Below, one piece after another: positions 27,842 through 35,593 of a stretch of 64,000 nucleotides of DNA (position 1 is the stretch's first letter; each line of letters opens with the position of its first letter). Under the pieces are notes generated by a model. It ran no database searches. It was not told where the DNA came from and saw nothing but the letters and a program-made list of their open reading frames with translations. The position numbers were made by a program, and so were the translations under genes. The stretch spans positions 1 through 64,000 of the forward strand of contig NZ_BJMN01000034.1 of the NCBI RefSeq assembly GCF_006539185.1. Reading direction: 5' to 3'. This DNA comes from Streptomyces gardneri. GTDB taxonomy: Bacteria > Actinomycetota > Actinomycetes > Streptomycetales > Streptomycetaceae.

Positions 27842-28546
27842 TTGGACGCTCCGATAGACGAGTCCACAGGCGACCAGGAGCTCTTGGCGCGCCATGTCGC
27901 CGGGGACCCGGACGCCTTCAGTGAGCTTGTGCGGCGTCATCGCGACCGTCTGTGGGCGGTGGCCCTGCGCACGCTGGGAGACCGCGAGGAGGCCGCCGAC
28001 GCCCTCCAGGACGCCCTGCTGTCCGCCTTCCGGGCCGCCCATACCTTCCGGGGCCAGTCGGCCGTCACGACCTGGCTCCACCGCATCACGGTGAACGCCT
28101 GTCTCGACCGTGCCCGCAAGGCCGCCTCCCGCAGAACCTCGCCCGTCGACGACACCGACCGGTTCGAGCAGCTCCTGGACCCCCACGAGTCGGCCGAGGC
28201 CCCAGCCGAGCGCCAGGACCTCCACCGGCAGGTCCTCGCGGCTCTCGCGCTGATCCCCGAGGACCAGCGCGCCGCACTCGTCCTCGTCGACATGCAGGGA
28301 TACCCGGTCGCGGAGGCGGCACGTATCCTCGGCGTTCCCACCGGAACCGTGAAAAGCCGCTGCGCGCGGGGGCGGTCACGACTGCTGCCGATGGTCACTC
28401 ATCTGCGCGCCGACACAGTGGGTAACGAGGCCACCGAAGGGGGAAGGAACCGGACGCCGGGGACATCCGTCCCACCGGTGCCGGGGCCGACGAATACCGG
28501 ACCGACAGATCCAGCTGCTGTGAAGGGCGGAGGTGGGCGCGCGTGA
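27842..28546 (+). CDS. sigM: ECF RNA polymerase sigma factor SigM
   Basis: 234 residues. Region 2 is FSELVRRHRDRLWAVALRTL... with the -10-binding DALQDALLSAFRAAHTF segment, and region 4 is ALIPEDQRAALVLVDMQG followed by the helix-turn-helix VAEAARILGVPTGTVKSR. The TTG at 27842 follows GGGGAGGGG at suitable spacing; no better start is visible. Position after murJ/pseudokinase and before its anti-sigma factor matches the conserved sigM locus of actinobacteria. Its stop overlaps the next start (GTGA), indicating translational coupling. Confidence 0.92.
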   Translation: MDAPIDESTGDQELLARHVAGDPDAFSELVRRHRDRLWAVALRTLGDREEAADALQDALLSAFRAAHTFRGQSAVTTWLHRITVNACLDRARKAASRRTSPVDDTDRFEQLLDPHESAEAPAERQDLHRQVLAALALIPEDQRAALVLVDMQGYPVAEAARILGVPTGTVKSRCARGRSRLLPMVTHLRADTVGNEATEGGRNRTPGTSVPPVPGPTNTGPTDPAAVKGGGGRA

Positions 28547-29481
28547 CTTCCACGACCGGCAAGGCCGACACGACACAGCACCCGGACGTCTCGGAGATCT
28601 CCGATCTGACCGAGGGGCTCCTGTCACCGAGCCGCTCCGCGGCCGTACGCCGCCACCTGGACGGCTGTCCCCTCTGCGCGGATGTCAGGACCTCTCTGGA
28701 GGAGATCCGGGGCCTCCTGGGCACGCTGCCCGGACCGCCCCGCATGCCCGCCGAGATCGCCGGCCGGATCGATGCCGCACTCGCCGCCGAAGCCCTCCTC
28801 CAGGCCACCGCGCCCGAGAGCGGCACCCCTGTTTCACGTGAAACATCGCGCCCTCGCACCGAGCCGCTCGCCTCCGGCGCTCCTTCCCCTGCCGCGGAGC
28901 GCCCCGCAGGCCGGCCGAGCGCGGCCACCGGGCCCGGCCGCCCCGGAAAGCCCCGTCGCCGCCGGATCGCCCTGGTCTCGACGATCGGCACCGCCTTCGC
29001 CGCCGCCGTCCTCGGTACGACCCTCCTCCTCAGCCAGGGCGGTGGCCAGACCGCCCACATCGCGGACGGAGCCAAGAAGGCGGACGCCGGCGCGGTGGCC
29101 ATGAGCTCCTTCTCCGGGACGCCGGTCGAGGAACGCGTCCACGCGCTCCTGGGCGAGGCACCCGGCACGGCCAAGACCCCCCAGGGAATCGGCCCCGAAT
29201 CGATGTCCGCGGAGAGCACCGCGGAGAGCCCCCAGCGCAACAGGGACAGTGCTGCCGTCCCCGGCTGCGTCCTGGCCGGCACGGGCCGCAGTGACGCCGT
29301 GCTCGCTCAGGAGCGGGGCGAGTACGAGGGCACACCCGCCTATCTGCTGGTCCTCGCAGACCCCGCGGACAGCACCCGCGTGCAGGCCTTCGTCCTCGAC
29401 GCCTCCTGCGCCGACCGGCCCACGAGCACCGGAAGCCCCGCAGCCGACCTCCTGCTCAGCGAGACGTACCCGCGGTCCTGA
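28543..29481 (+). CDS. rsmA: anti-sigma factor RsmA (ZAS-type) for SigM
   Basis: 312 residues from GTG 28543. The N-terminal anti-sigma domain has His38-x3-Cys42-x2-Cys45, the zinc-binding-anti-sigma motif; in S. coelicolor the homologue was reported to hold a [2Fe-2S] cluster. A single membrane helix spans 142-163, followed by an outside domain of about 145 residues. It is translationally coupled to sigM. A parS site lies inside the gene and is read as VSRET at residues 97-101, in a low-complexity linker that tolerates it. Confidence 0.9.
   Translation: MTSTTGKADTTQHPDVSEISDLTEGLLSPSRSAAVRRHLDGCPLCADVRTSLEEIRGLLGTLPGPPRMPAEIAGRIDAALAAEALLQATAPESGTPVSRETSRPRTEPLASGAPSPAAERPAGRPSAATGPGRPGKPRRRRIALVSTIGTAFAAAVLGTTLLLSQGGGQTAHIADGAKKADAGAVAMSSFSGTPVEERVHALLGEAPGTAKTPQGIGPESMSAESTAESPQRNRDSAAVPGCVLAGTGRSDAVLAQERGEYEGTPAYLLVLADPADSTRVQAFVLDASCADRPTSTGSPAADLLLSETYPRS
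28831..28844. promoter_or_regulatory. parS: parS site inside rsmA
   Basis: Perfect GTTTCACGTGAAAC in coding sequence, translated as Val-Ser-Arg-Glu-Thr between the anti-sigma domain and the membrane helix. The same pentapeptide encodes the intragenic parS in parA. Confidence 0.95.
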
Positions 29482-29521
29482 TCTCATGGGGTGACTCGGC
29501 CACGTGCCGCGCGGCAATCTC

Positions 29522-29548
29522 GGGAATGCATCCCCCGTAGGATCCGTT
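29522..29548 (+). promoter_or_regulatory. sigma-R-type promoter of trxBA
   Basis: GGGAAT (29522-29527) and GTT (29546-29548) with exactly 18 bases between GGAAT and GTT, matching the sigma-R consensus GGAAT-N18-GTT. The GTG start of trxB is 72 bases downstream. This predicts induction by disulfide stress, as established for trxBA of S. coelicolor. Confidence 0.85.
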
Positions 29549-29620
29549 GGGTGGGGTGAGAGTGACCGAGACAACCGCCCCCGTAGGCAGTGGCAGTCTG
29601 CAGAGACGAGGAAGAAACCC

Positions 29621-30586
29621 GTGAGCGACGTCCGTAATGTGATCATCATCGGCTCGGGGCCCGCGGGTTACACCGCTGCGCTCTACACGGCCCGAGCGTC
29701 GCTGAACCCTCTGGTCTTCGAGGGTGCCGTCACCGCCGGTGGCGCCCTGATGAACACGACCGAGGTCGAGAACTTCCCCGGCTTCCGCGACGGCATCATG
29801 GGCCCGGACCTGATGGACAACATGCGGGCCCAGGCCGAGCGCTTCGGCGCCGAGCTCGTCCCCGACGACATCATCGCCGTGGACCTGACCGGTGACATCA
29901 AGACCGTCACCGACACCGCCGGCACCGTGCACCGCGCCAAGGCCGTCATCGTCACCACGGGCTCCCAGCACCGCAAGCTCGGCCTCCCCAACGAGGACGC
30001 GCTCTCGGGCCGCGGTGTCTCCTGGTGCGCCACCTGCGACGGGTTCTTCTTCAAGGACCAGGACATCGCCGTCGTCGGCGGTGGCGACACCGCGATCGAG
30101 GAGGCCACCTTCCTCTCGCGCTTCGCCAAGTCCGTCACGATCGTCCACCGCCGCGACACCCTGCGTGCCTCCAAGGCCATGCAGGAGCGTGCCTTCGCCG
30201 ACCCGAAGATCTCGTTCGCCTGGGACAGCGAGGTCACCGCGATCCACGGCGAGCAGAAGCTCAGCGGCCTCACCCTGCGCGACACCAAGACCGGCGCGAC
30301 CCGCGAGCTGGCCGTCACCGGCCTCTTCATCGCCGTGGGCCACGACCCGCGGACCGAGCTCTTCAAGGGCCAGCTGGAGCTGGACGACGAGGGTTACCTG
30401 AAGGTGGCCGCGCCGTCGACCCGTACGAACCTCACGGGTGTCTTCGGTGCGGGCGACGTCGTCGACCACACCTACCGTCAGGCCATCACGGCCGCCGGTA
30501 CCGGTTGCTCCGCCGCGCTCGACGCCGAGCGCTTCCTGGCCGCCCTCGCCGACAGCGAGAAGCTGGCCGAGACCCCCGCGGTCTGA
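29621..30586 (+). CDS. trxB: thioredoxin-disulfide reductase
   Basis: 321 residues from GTG 29621 (GAGGA upstream). FAD-binding GSGPAG near residues 11-16, redox-active Cys136-A-T-Cys139 (SWCATCDG), NADPH-binding GGGDTAIEEA, and the C-terminal FAD motif GVFGAGDVVD. It transfers electrons from NADPH to thioredoxin, encoded 48 bases downstream in the same operon. Expressed from the sigma-R-type promoter upstream. Confidence 0.97.
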   Translation: MSDVRNVIIIGSGPAGYTAALYTARASLNPLVFEGAVTAGGALMNTTEVENFPGFRDGIMGPDLMDNMRAQAERFGAELVPDDIIAVDLTGDIKTVTDTAGTVHRAKAVIVTTGSQHRKLGLPNEDALSGRGVSWCATCDGFFFKDQDIAVVGGGDTAIEEATFLSRFAKSVTIVHRRDTLRASKAMQERAFADPKISFAWDSEVTAIHGEQKLSGLTLRDTKTGATRELAVTGLFIAVGHDPRTELFKGQLELDDEGYLKVAAPSTRTNLTGVFGAGDVVDHTYRQAITAAGTGCSAALDAERFLAALADSEKLAETPAV

Positions 30587-30634
30587 CCCTCGCTCTTCCT
30601 GACTCCACACCCCGCGAAAAACAAGGAGGCCGCC

Positions 30635-30967
30635 GTGGCCCTGAAGACTGTGACCGACGCTTCCTTCGAAGAGGACGTCCTCAAGAGCGACAAGCCTGTC
30701 CTGGTGGACTTCTGGGCCGAGTGGTGCGGCCCGTGCCGCCAGATCGCCCCGTCGCTGGAGGCCATCGCCGCCGAGCACGGCGAGATCGAGATCGTGAAGC
30801 TCAACATCGACCAGAACCCGGCCACGGCTGCCAAGTACGGCGTCATGTCCATCCCGACGCTGAACGTCTACCAGGGCGGCGAGGTCGTGAAGACGATCGT
30901 CGGTGCCAAGCCGAAGGCCGCGATCCTGCGCGACCTGGCAGACTTCGTCGCGCCGGCGAACGGCTGA
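30635..30967 (+). CDS. trxA: thioredoxin
   Basis: 110 residues with the active site WCGPC (Cys31, Cys34) and the cis-proline loop SIPTLNVYQGG. It reduces cytoplasmic disulfides and is recycled by TrxB. AAGGAGG lies before the GTG start. The operon ends at a parS site followed by a strong terminator. Confidence 0.97.
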   Translation: MALKTVTDASFEEDVLKSDKPVLVDFWAEWCGPCRQIAPSLEAIAAEHGEIEIVKLNIDQNPATAAKYGVMSIPTLNVYQGGEVVKTIVGAKPKAAILRDLADFVAPANG

Positions 30968-30977
30968 CACGCTCTCT

Positions 30978-30991
30978 GTTTCACGTGAAAC
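30978..30991. promoter_or_regulatory. parS: parS site
   Basis: Perfect 14-mer, 10 bases after trxA. The bases just after it (GTGAAAC) repeat its right half, giving an extra half-site. The trxA terminator begins 9 bases further on. Confidence 0.95.
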
Positions 30992-31000
30992 GTGAAACAC

Positions 31001-31032
31001 GAAAGGCCCGCCCCTCCTGGGGCGGGCCTTTC
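31001..31032. terminator. terminator between trxA and the convergent GNAT gene
   Basis: Perfect 14-bp stem GAAAGGCCCGCCCC/GGGGCGGGCCTTTC with a 4-base loop. T and A runs on the two arms allow function on both strands. Confidence 0.88.
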
Positions 31033-31049
31033 TCGTGTCCCGAGGTCAG

Positions 31050-31667
31050 TCAGAGCGGTCGCAGCGCGGGCTCCTTCTGTACGGCGCCGAGAAGCCGATC
31101 CAGAGCCATCTCGACGTCCTCCTTCCAGGAGAGCGTCGTCCGGAGTTCCAGCCTCAGCCGGGGGAACGCATGGTGCGGCCGGACGGTCTTGAAGCCGACG
31201 GCAAGAAGGTGGTCGGCCGGCAGCACGCAGGCCGGCTCCTTCCACCGGGCGTCACCGAACGCCTCGATGGCCTTGAAGCCCCGCCGCATCACGTCCTTGG
31301 CCACGGTCTGCACGACCATCCGGCCCAACCCCTGGCCCTGGTATCCCGGCATGATCCAGGCCGTCATCAGCTGGACGGAGTCAGCCGCCACCGGACTGGT
31401 CGGGAAAGCCGTCGACCGCGGCACGTAGGCCGGGGGAGCGTAGAGGACGTAGCCGACCGGCACCTCGTCCACGTAGACCACCCGCCCGCAGGAACCCCAC
31501 TCCAGGAGAACGGCGGAGATCCAGGCCTCCTTCTCCGTCTCCGGACGCCCCGCCTTCACGGCGGCCTCCCCACTCACCGGGTCGAGCTCCCAGAAGACAC
31601 AGGAGCGACATCGCCGGGGCAGATCCGGAAGGTTGTCCAGCGTGAGCGGTACGAGCCGACGCCCCAC
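31050..31667 (-). CDS. GNAT-family N-acetyltransferase
   Basis: 205 residues from GTG 31667 (GAGGGGAAGCC upstream). The N-terminus has a CRSCVFWE cysteine pair and the acetyl-CoA site is MPGYQGQGLGRMVVQTV. This protein type sits between trxA and parB in Streptomyces; in mycobacteria the same interval holds cwlM and another gene. The substrate is unknown. Transcribed convergently with trxA and in the same direction as parB, which lies upstream of it behind a terminator. Confidence 0.82.
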   Translation of the reverse strand: MGRRLVPLTLDNLPDLPRRCRSCVFWELDPVSGEAAVKAGRPETEKEAWISAVLLEWGSCGRVVYVDEVPVGYVLYAPPAYVPRSTAFPTSPVAADSVQLMTAWIMPGYQGQGLGRMVVQTVAKDVMRRGFKAIEAFGDARWKEPACVLPADHLLAVGFKTVRPHHAFPRLRLELRTTLSWKEDVEMALDRLLGAVQKEPALRPL

Positions 31668-31720
31668 GGCTTCCCCTCGCTTCCCTCGCCCTCGAGCACG
31701 GATACGCCTCTCAGAATCGT

Positions 31721-31734
31721 ATCGACCGGTCGAT
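31721..31734. promoter_or_regulatory. 14-bp palindrome upstream of the GNAT gene
   Basis: ATCGACCGGTCGAT is a perfect palindrome 54 bases before the GNAT start codon, near where its promoter should be. It could be an operator; no regulator is identified. Confidence 0.3.
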
Positions 31735-31759
31735 CAAGGGGACACCGCTCCAAGGCAAA

Positions 31760-31801
31760 GGGCGGGCCGGACTCCGGTGATGACCGGAATCCGACCCGCC
31801 C
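31760..31801 (-). terminator. terminator after parB
   Basis: Outer stem GGGCGGG/CCCGCCC and inner CCGGACTCCGGT/ACCGGAATCCG with small bulges and a GATG loop, 27 bases downstream of the parB stop codon on the minus strand. Confidence 0.7.
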
Positions 31802-31828
31802 TGGGCGGCCTCACACGCAGCGGGAACG

Positions 31829-32926
31829 TCAGCCCTGCTCGCCCTGCTGGGCGTTCTTCTGGTCCATGACCTTCCCCTCGCCGGGGGCGAGGGTCGAGAG
31901 GATCCGGTCCAGATCGTCCATCGACGCGAACTCGACGACGATCTTGCCCTTCTTCTGCCCCAGGTCGACCTTCACCCGGGTCTCGAAGCGGTCCGAGAGC
32001 CGGGAGGCGAGATCGGTCAGCGCGGGCGAGACACGTCCCCCGGCCCGGGGGCCCTTCGGCTTGACCGCGGCGGGCTCCTCGGAGCCCATGAGGCTCACGA
32101 TCTCCTCGACCGTACGCACGGAAAGGCCCTCGGCCACGATCCGGTACGCCAGCTGGTCCTGGGCCTCCGCGTCCTCCACACCGAGCAGGGCCCGCGCGTG
32201 GCCGGCGGAGAGCACGCCGGCGGCGACCCTCCGCTGCACCGGCGGAGAGAGCCGCAGCAGACGCAGCGTGTTGGAGATCTGCGGTCGGGAACGCCCGATC
32301 CGCTCCGCGAGCTGGTCATGGGTGCAGCCGAAGTCCTTGAGCAGCTGCTCGTAGGCGTGGGCCTCTTCGATCGCGTTCAGCTGGGCCCGGTGGAGGTTCT
32401 CCAGGAGGGCGTCCAGGAGCATCTTCTCGTCGTCGGTGTCCCGGACGATCGCCGGGATCCGCTCCAGACCGGCGGTCGTCGATGCCCGCAGACGCCGCTC
32501 GCCCATGACGAGCTCGTAGCGCTCGTCACCGAGCTTGCGCACGACGACCGGCTGGAGCAGGCCCACCTCCTTGATGGAGATGACGAGCTCCGCCAGGGCG
32601 TCCTCGTCGAAGACCTCACGCGGCTGATGCCGGTTGGGAACGATGGCCTCGATCGGAAGCTCGGTGAAGTAGGCCCCACCCTGGACCTCCGGGAGAGCCA
32701 CCTCCGCGGCCTCGCCCCACGACACGTCCGAGTCGGGGGACGGGCTGCTGTGCGGGAGCGTCGCGAGCTTCGCGGCGGCCACGCCCCGCTCCGAGGGCAG
32801 CCCGGGGACCGCGCCGGAGGAGGACGCGCCCACCCCGATGCCGACCGCCGGAACCTTCTGTTCCTGCGGGGCGGCGGGGATCAGCGCACCGAGCCCACGT
32901 CCCAATCCCCTAGGTCGCTTGCTCAC
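31829..32926 (-). CDS. parB: chromosome-partitioning protein ParB
   Basis: 365 residues from GTG 32926. An N-terminal arginine patch region (KRPRGLGRGLGALIP) is followed by the CTPase/ParB-Srx domain with GERRLRASTTAGLERIPAIVR (quoted as GERRLRASTTAGL), the parS-binding helix-turn-helix (around QLAERIGRSRPQISNTLRLL), and a C-terminal dimerisation domain. It loads at parS and slides to form the origin complex moved by ParA. It overlaps parA by four bases (GTGA), so both are translated together. Nine parS sites are present in this window. Confidence 0.97.
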   Translation of the reverse strand: MSKRPRGLGRGLGALIPAAPQEQKVPAVGIGVGASSSGAVPGLPSERGVAAAKLATLPHSSPSPDSDVSWGEAAEVALPEVQGGAYFTELPIEAIVPNRHQPREVFDEDALAELVISIKEVGLLQPVVVRKLGDERYELVMGERRLRASTTAGLERIPAIVRDTDDEKMLLDALLENLHRAQLNAIEEAHAYEQLLKDFGCTHDQLAERIGRSRPQISNTLRLLRLSPPVQRRVAAGVLSAGHARALLGVEDAEAQDQLAYRIVAEGLSVRTVEEIVSLMGSEEPAAVKPKGPRAGGRVSPALTDLASRLSDRFETRVKVDLGQKKGKIVVEFASMDDLDRILSTLAPGEGKVMDQKNAQQGEQG

Positions 32927-34179
32927 TGGATCCCCTCCGACATGCTGCGCTGGTTGTTCTGGTGCCCTGCATGGGCGTGCTGCGGGTCGTAGTGCATGGC
33001 AGCACCCCGCAGGGCGATCTCACGGGCGGCCTCCAGATACGACAGGGCGCCGCTGGAGCCCGGGTCGTAGGTGAGAACCGTCTGGCCGTAACTCGGCGCC
33101 TCCGAGATACGGACGGACCTCGGAATGCTGGTCCGCAGCACCTCCTCGGCGAAGTGCGTGCGCACCTCTTCGGCGACCTGGGAGGCGAGCCTCGTCCGGC
33201 CGTCGTACATGGTGAGCAGGATGGTCGAGACATGGAGCCCGGGGTTCAGGTGTCCCCGGACCAGCTCGACGTTCCGCAGAAGCTGACCGAGCCCTTCCAG
33301 CGCGTAGTACTCGCACTGGATCGGGATCAGGACTTCGGCGCCCGCCACCATGGCGTTCACCGTGAGGAGGCCTAGTGAGGGCGGGCAGTCGATCAGGATG
33401 TAGTCGAGCGGCTGCTCGTAGGCCTGGATCGCCCGCTGCAGGCGGCTCTCACGGGCCACCAGCGACACCAGCTCGATCTCCGCACCGGCGAGATCGATGG
33501 TGGCGGGGGCGCAGAAGAGGCCCTCGACATCCAGGACCGGCTGCACCACCTCGGAGAGCGGCCGGCTGTCCACCAGTACGTCGTAGATCGAGGGGACCTC
33601 GGCGTGGTGGTCGATGCCGAGCGCCGTGGAAGCGTTGCCCTGCGGGTCCAGGTCGATGACCAGGACCCGGGCACCGTGCAGGGCCAGGGAGGCGGCAAGG
33701 TTGACGGTCGTGGTCGTCTTGCCCACGCCGCCCTTCTGATTGGCGACCACCATCACGCGCGTCTGGGCCGGTCGGGGAAGTCCCTCACCGGCACGACCCA
33801 GGGCTTCTACTGCCAGTTGGGCAGCACGACCAATGGGGGTGTCGTCCATCGGGGGCAATGTTTCACGTGAAACATCCTCCCCCACCGATTCGGTTCGGGG
33901 ACCGGGGACCGGATCGGTCATCGGTCCCGCGATGTTGGCGTCGGACCGCAAGGATTCACTCTCCTCGGCTTCAGGCTCGCGATGAGCAGAGCCTGCCATG
34001 CTTTCGGGGTCGTGAACCAGCGAGGTCGGTGGTTCTGTGGGTGAATCCACCTCAGTGGACAACTCCGTAACCCTCGCGAGTGGCTTCACGCGAGGCTTAC
34101 GGTCCCGGGGCGTGGCAGCCGCGCGACCGCGGCTGATGATCCCCTGCAGCAGGGAGTGACGTTTCACGTGAAACACCAT
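32923..34179 (-). CDS. parA: chromosome-partitioning ATPase ParA
   Basis: 418 residues if the ATG at 34179 is used. The deviant Walker A KGGVGKTTTT, DLDPQGNAS and DCPPSLGLLT identify a ParA/Soj ATPase; it forms filaments that move ParB-parS complexes and interacts with the polarity machinery in Streptomyces hyphae. The first 130 residues are a poorly conserved tail. A later ATG at 33999 is an alternative start. Two parS sites fall inside the frame, one at codons 3-7 (read FHVKR) and one read as VSRET. Confidence 0.93.
   Translation of the reverse strand: MVFHVKRHSLLQGIISRGRAAATPRDRKPRVKPLARVTELSTEVDSPTEPPTSLVHDPESMAGSAHREPEAEESESLRSDANIAGPMTDPVPGPRTESVGEDVSRETLPPMDDTPIGRAAQLAVEALGRAGEGLPRPAQTRVMVVANQKGGVGKTTTTVNLAASLALHGARVLVIDLDPQGNASTALGIDHHAEVPSIYDVLVDSRPLSEVVQPVLDVEGLFCAPATIDLAGAEIELVSLVARESRLQRAIQAYEQPLDYILIDCPPSLGLLTVNAMVAGAEVLIPIQCEYYALEGLGQLLRNVELVRGHLNPGLHVSTILLTMYDGRTRLASQVAEEVRTHFAEEVLRTSIPRSVRISEAPSYGQTVLTYDPGSSGALSYLEAAREIALRGAAMHYDPQHAHAGHQNNQRSMSEGIQ
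33860..33873. promoter_or_regulatory. parS: parS site inside parA
   Basis: Perfect 14-mer in the linker before the ATPase domain, translated as Val-Ser-Arg-Glu-Thr, as in rsmA. Confidence 0.95.
34161..34174. promoter_or_regulatory. parS: parS site at the 5' end of parA
   Basis: Perfect 14-mer just inside the parA frame if ATG 34179 is used, or in the leader if translation starts at 33999. It is the site nearest to oriC in the window, about 6 kb away, and is well placed for ParB to affect parAB expression. Confidence 0.95.
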
Positions 34180-34235
34180 GCCCCTGCTGCACGGTCGGAG
34201 CCGTTCGACACTCCGAAATGGTACGTATGCGACGC

Positions 34236-34952
34236 TCAGCGGCGTCGACGGGTCTTGCTGGTCCGGGCGGCCTTGGCGCGCTTGGCCGCGAACCGCACAC
34301 CACCAGGGCTCTCGCCGACTTCGACCCGGACGACCGTGGACAGCGGATCGACGATCCCCTCGCCCACGTGCAGCACCGAGGTCTCCACCACACCGAGCCT
34401 GGAGAGCGCGGCGCGGGCGCCGTTGAGCTCCTCCTCCGCGGTGTCGCCCTTGAGGGCCAGCATCTCGCCGTACGGGCGGAGCAGGGGAACGCCCCAGCCG
34501 GCCAGCCGGTCCAGCGGGGCCACCGCGCGAGCGGTCACCACGTGGACGGGGGTGATCTTGCCGAGCATCTCCTCCGCGCGACCACGGACCACGGTCACAT
34601 GGTCGAGGCCCAGCAGCTCGACGACTTCCTGGAGGAAGTTCGTCCGGCGCAGAAGCGGCTCCAGAAGAGTGATCTTGAGGTCGGGCCGGACCAGAGCCAG
34701 CGGGATGCCGGGAAGACCGGCGCCCGAGCCCACATCACAGACCGTGACGCCCTCGGGGACGACCTCCGAGAGGACGGCACAGTTCAGCATGTGCCGCTCC
34801 CACAGCCGCGGGACCTCGCGCGGGCCGATCAGGCCGCGCTTCACACCCGCGTCCGCGAGAAGCTCCGCGTACCGCACGGCCTCCGGGAAGTACTCACCGA
34901 AAACTGTGCGCGCCTGCTCCGGCGCCTCCGGGAGCTCCGCTGCCTCCGTCAC
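34236..34952 (-). CDS. rsmG: 16S rRNA (guanine-527-N7)-methyltransferase RsmG (GidB)
   Basis: 238 residues from GTG 34952, chosen because GGAAGGA lies at good spacing; an in-frame GTG at 34976 is less well placed. The SAM-binding motif is CDVGSGAGLPGIPLAL. It methylates G527 of 16S rRNA; loss of function gives low-level streptomycin resistance in Streptomyces. It lies between jag and parA in the conserved order. Confidence 0.95.
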   Translation of the reverse strand: MTEAAELPEAPEQARTVFGEYFPEAVRYAELLADAGVKRGLIGPREVPRLWERHMLNCAVLSEVVPEGVTVCDVGSGAGLPGIPLALVRPDLKITLLEPLLRRTNFLQEVVELLGLDHVTVVRGRAEEMLGKITPVHVVTARAVAPLDRLAGWGVPLLRPYGEMLALKGDTAEEELNGARAALSRLGVVETSVLHVGEGIVDPLSTVVRVEVGESPGGVRFAAKRAKAARTSKTRRRR

Positions 34953-35026
34953 GGGAACCGTCCTTCCGTACCGCACGCAATCCCTGCGAGCGCACTGTGG
35001 TGGCTGACTATCAGGCTGACAAAGAT

Positions 35027-35054
35027 CGGCCCCGCCTGCGAACAGACGGGGCCG
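35027..35054 (-). terminator. hairpin between jag and rsmG
   Basis: Stem CGGCCCCG/CGGGGCCG with a loop in which CTG/CAG can extend pairing, followed on the minus strand by ATCTTTG. It may terminate or attenuate transcription from the rpmH-jag unit before rsmG-parAB. Confidence 0.5.
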
Positions 35055-35069
35055 ACACTACGAGAAGGA

Positions 35070-35579
35070 TCAGGCCGGAAGTACGACGACGAAGCGCTGC
35101 GGCTCCTCGCCCTCGGACTCACTGCGCAGACCGGCGGCGGCGATCGCGTCGTGCACGACCTTGCGCTCGAACGGGGTCATCGGGTCCAGCTTGACCGGCT
35201 GCCCGCTGGACTTCACCTCGTCCGCGGCCTTGGCGCCCAGCTCGGCGAGCTCGGTGCGCTTCTGGGCGCGGAAACCGGCGATGTCGAGCATGAGCCGGCT
35301 GCGGTCACCGGTCTCACGGTGCACGGCCAGGCGGGTCAGCTCCTGGAGAGCCTCCAGGACCTCACCGTCGCGACCCACGAGCTTCTGCAGGTCGCGGCTG
35401 CTGGAGTCGCTGACGATCGAGACCGCGGCGCGGTCCGCCTCGACGTCCATGTCGATGTCGCCGTCGAGGTCGGCGATGTCGAGGAGACCCTCGAGGTAGT
35501 CGGCCGCGATCTCACCCTCCTGCTCCAGGCGGGTCAGGGTGTCGCCACCCTCGGCGGCGGAGGTGATGCCTTCCGTCAC
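35070..35579 (-). CDS. jag: Jag/KhpB-type RNA-binding protein (KH plus R3H domains)
   Basis: 169 residues. An acidic N-terminus, a KH-like domain (about 55-115, with LVGRDGEVLEALQELTRLAV) and an R3H domain (about 110-168, with LDPMTPFERKVVHDA). The Jag_N domain of Firmicute proteins is absent, as usual in actinobacteria. It is thought to bind RNA and to be linked to YidC-dependent membrane insertion and cell-shape control. It follows yidC by 14 bases. Confidence 0.92.
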   Translation of the reverse strand: MTEGITSAAEGGDTLTRLEQEGEIAADYLEGLLDIADLDGDIDMDVEADRAAVSIVSDSSSRDLQKLVGRDGEVLEALQELTRLAVHRETGDRSRLMLDIAGFRAQKRTELAELGAKAADEVKSSGQPVKLDPMTPFERKVVHDAIAAAGLRSESEGEEPQRFVVVLPA

Positions 35580-35593
35580 GGATGGTCTCCTTC

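Noticed and set aside
34207..34211. WhiA-type GACAC motif upstream of parA
   Set aside because: A 5-base motif is too short to support without knowing the transcription start, although developmental control of parAB is known in Streptomyces.
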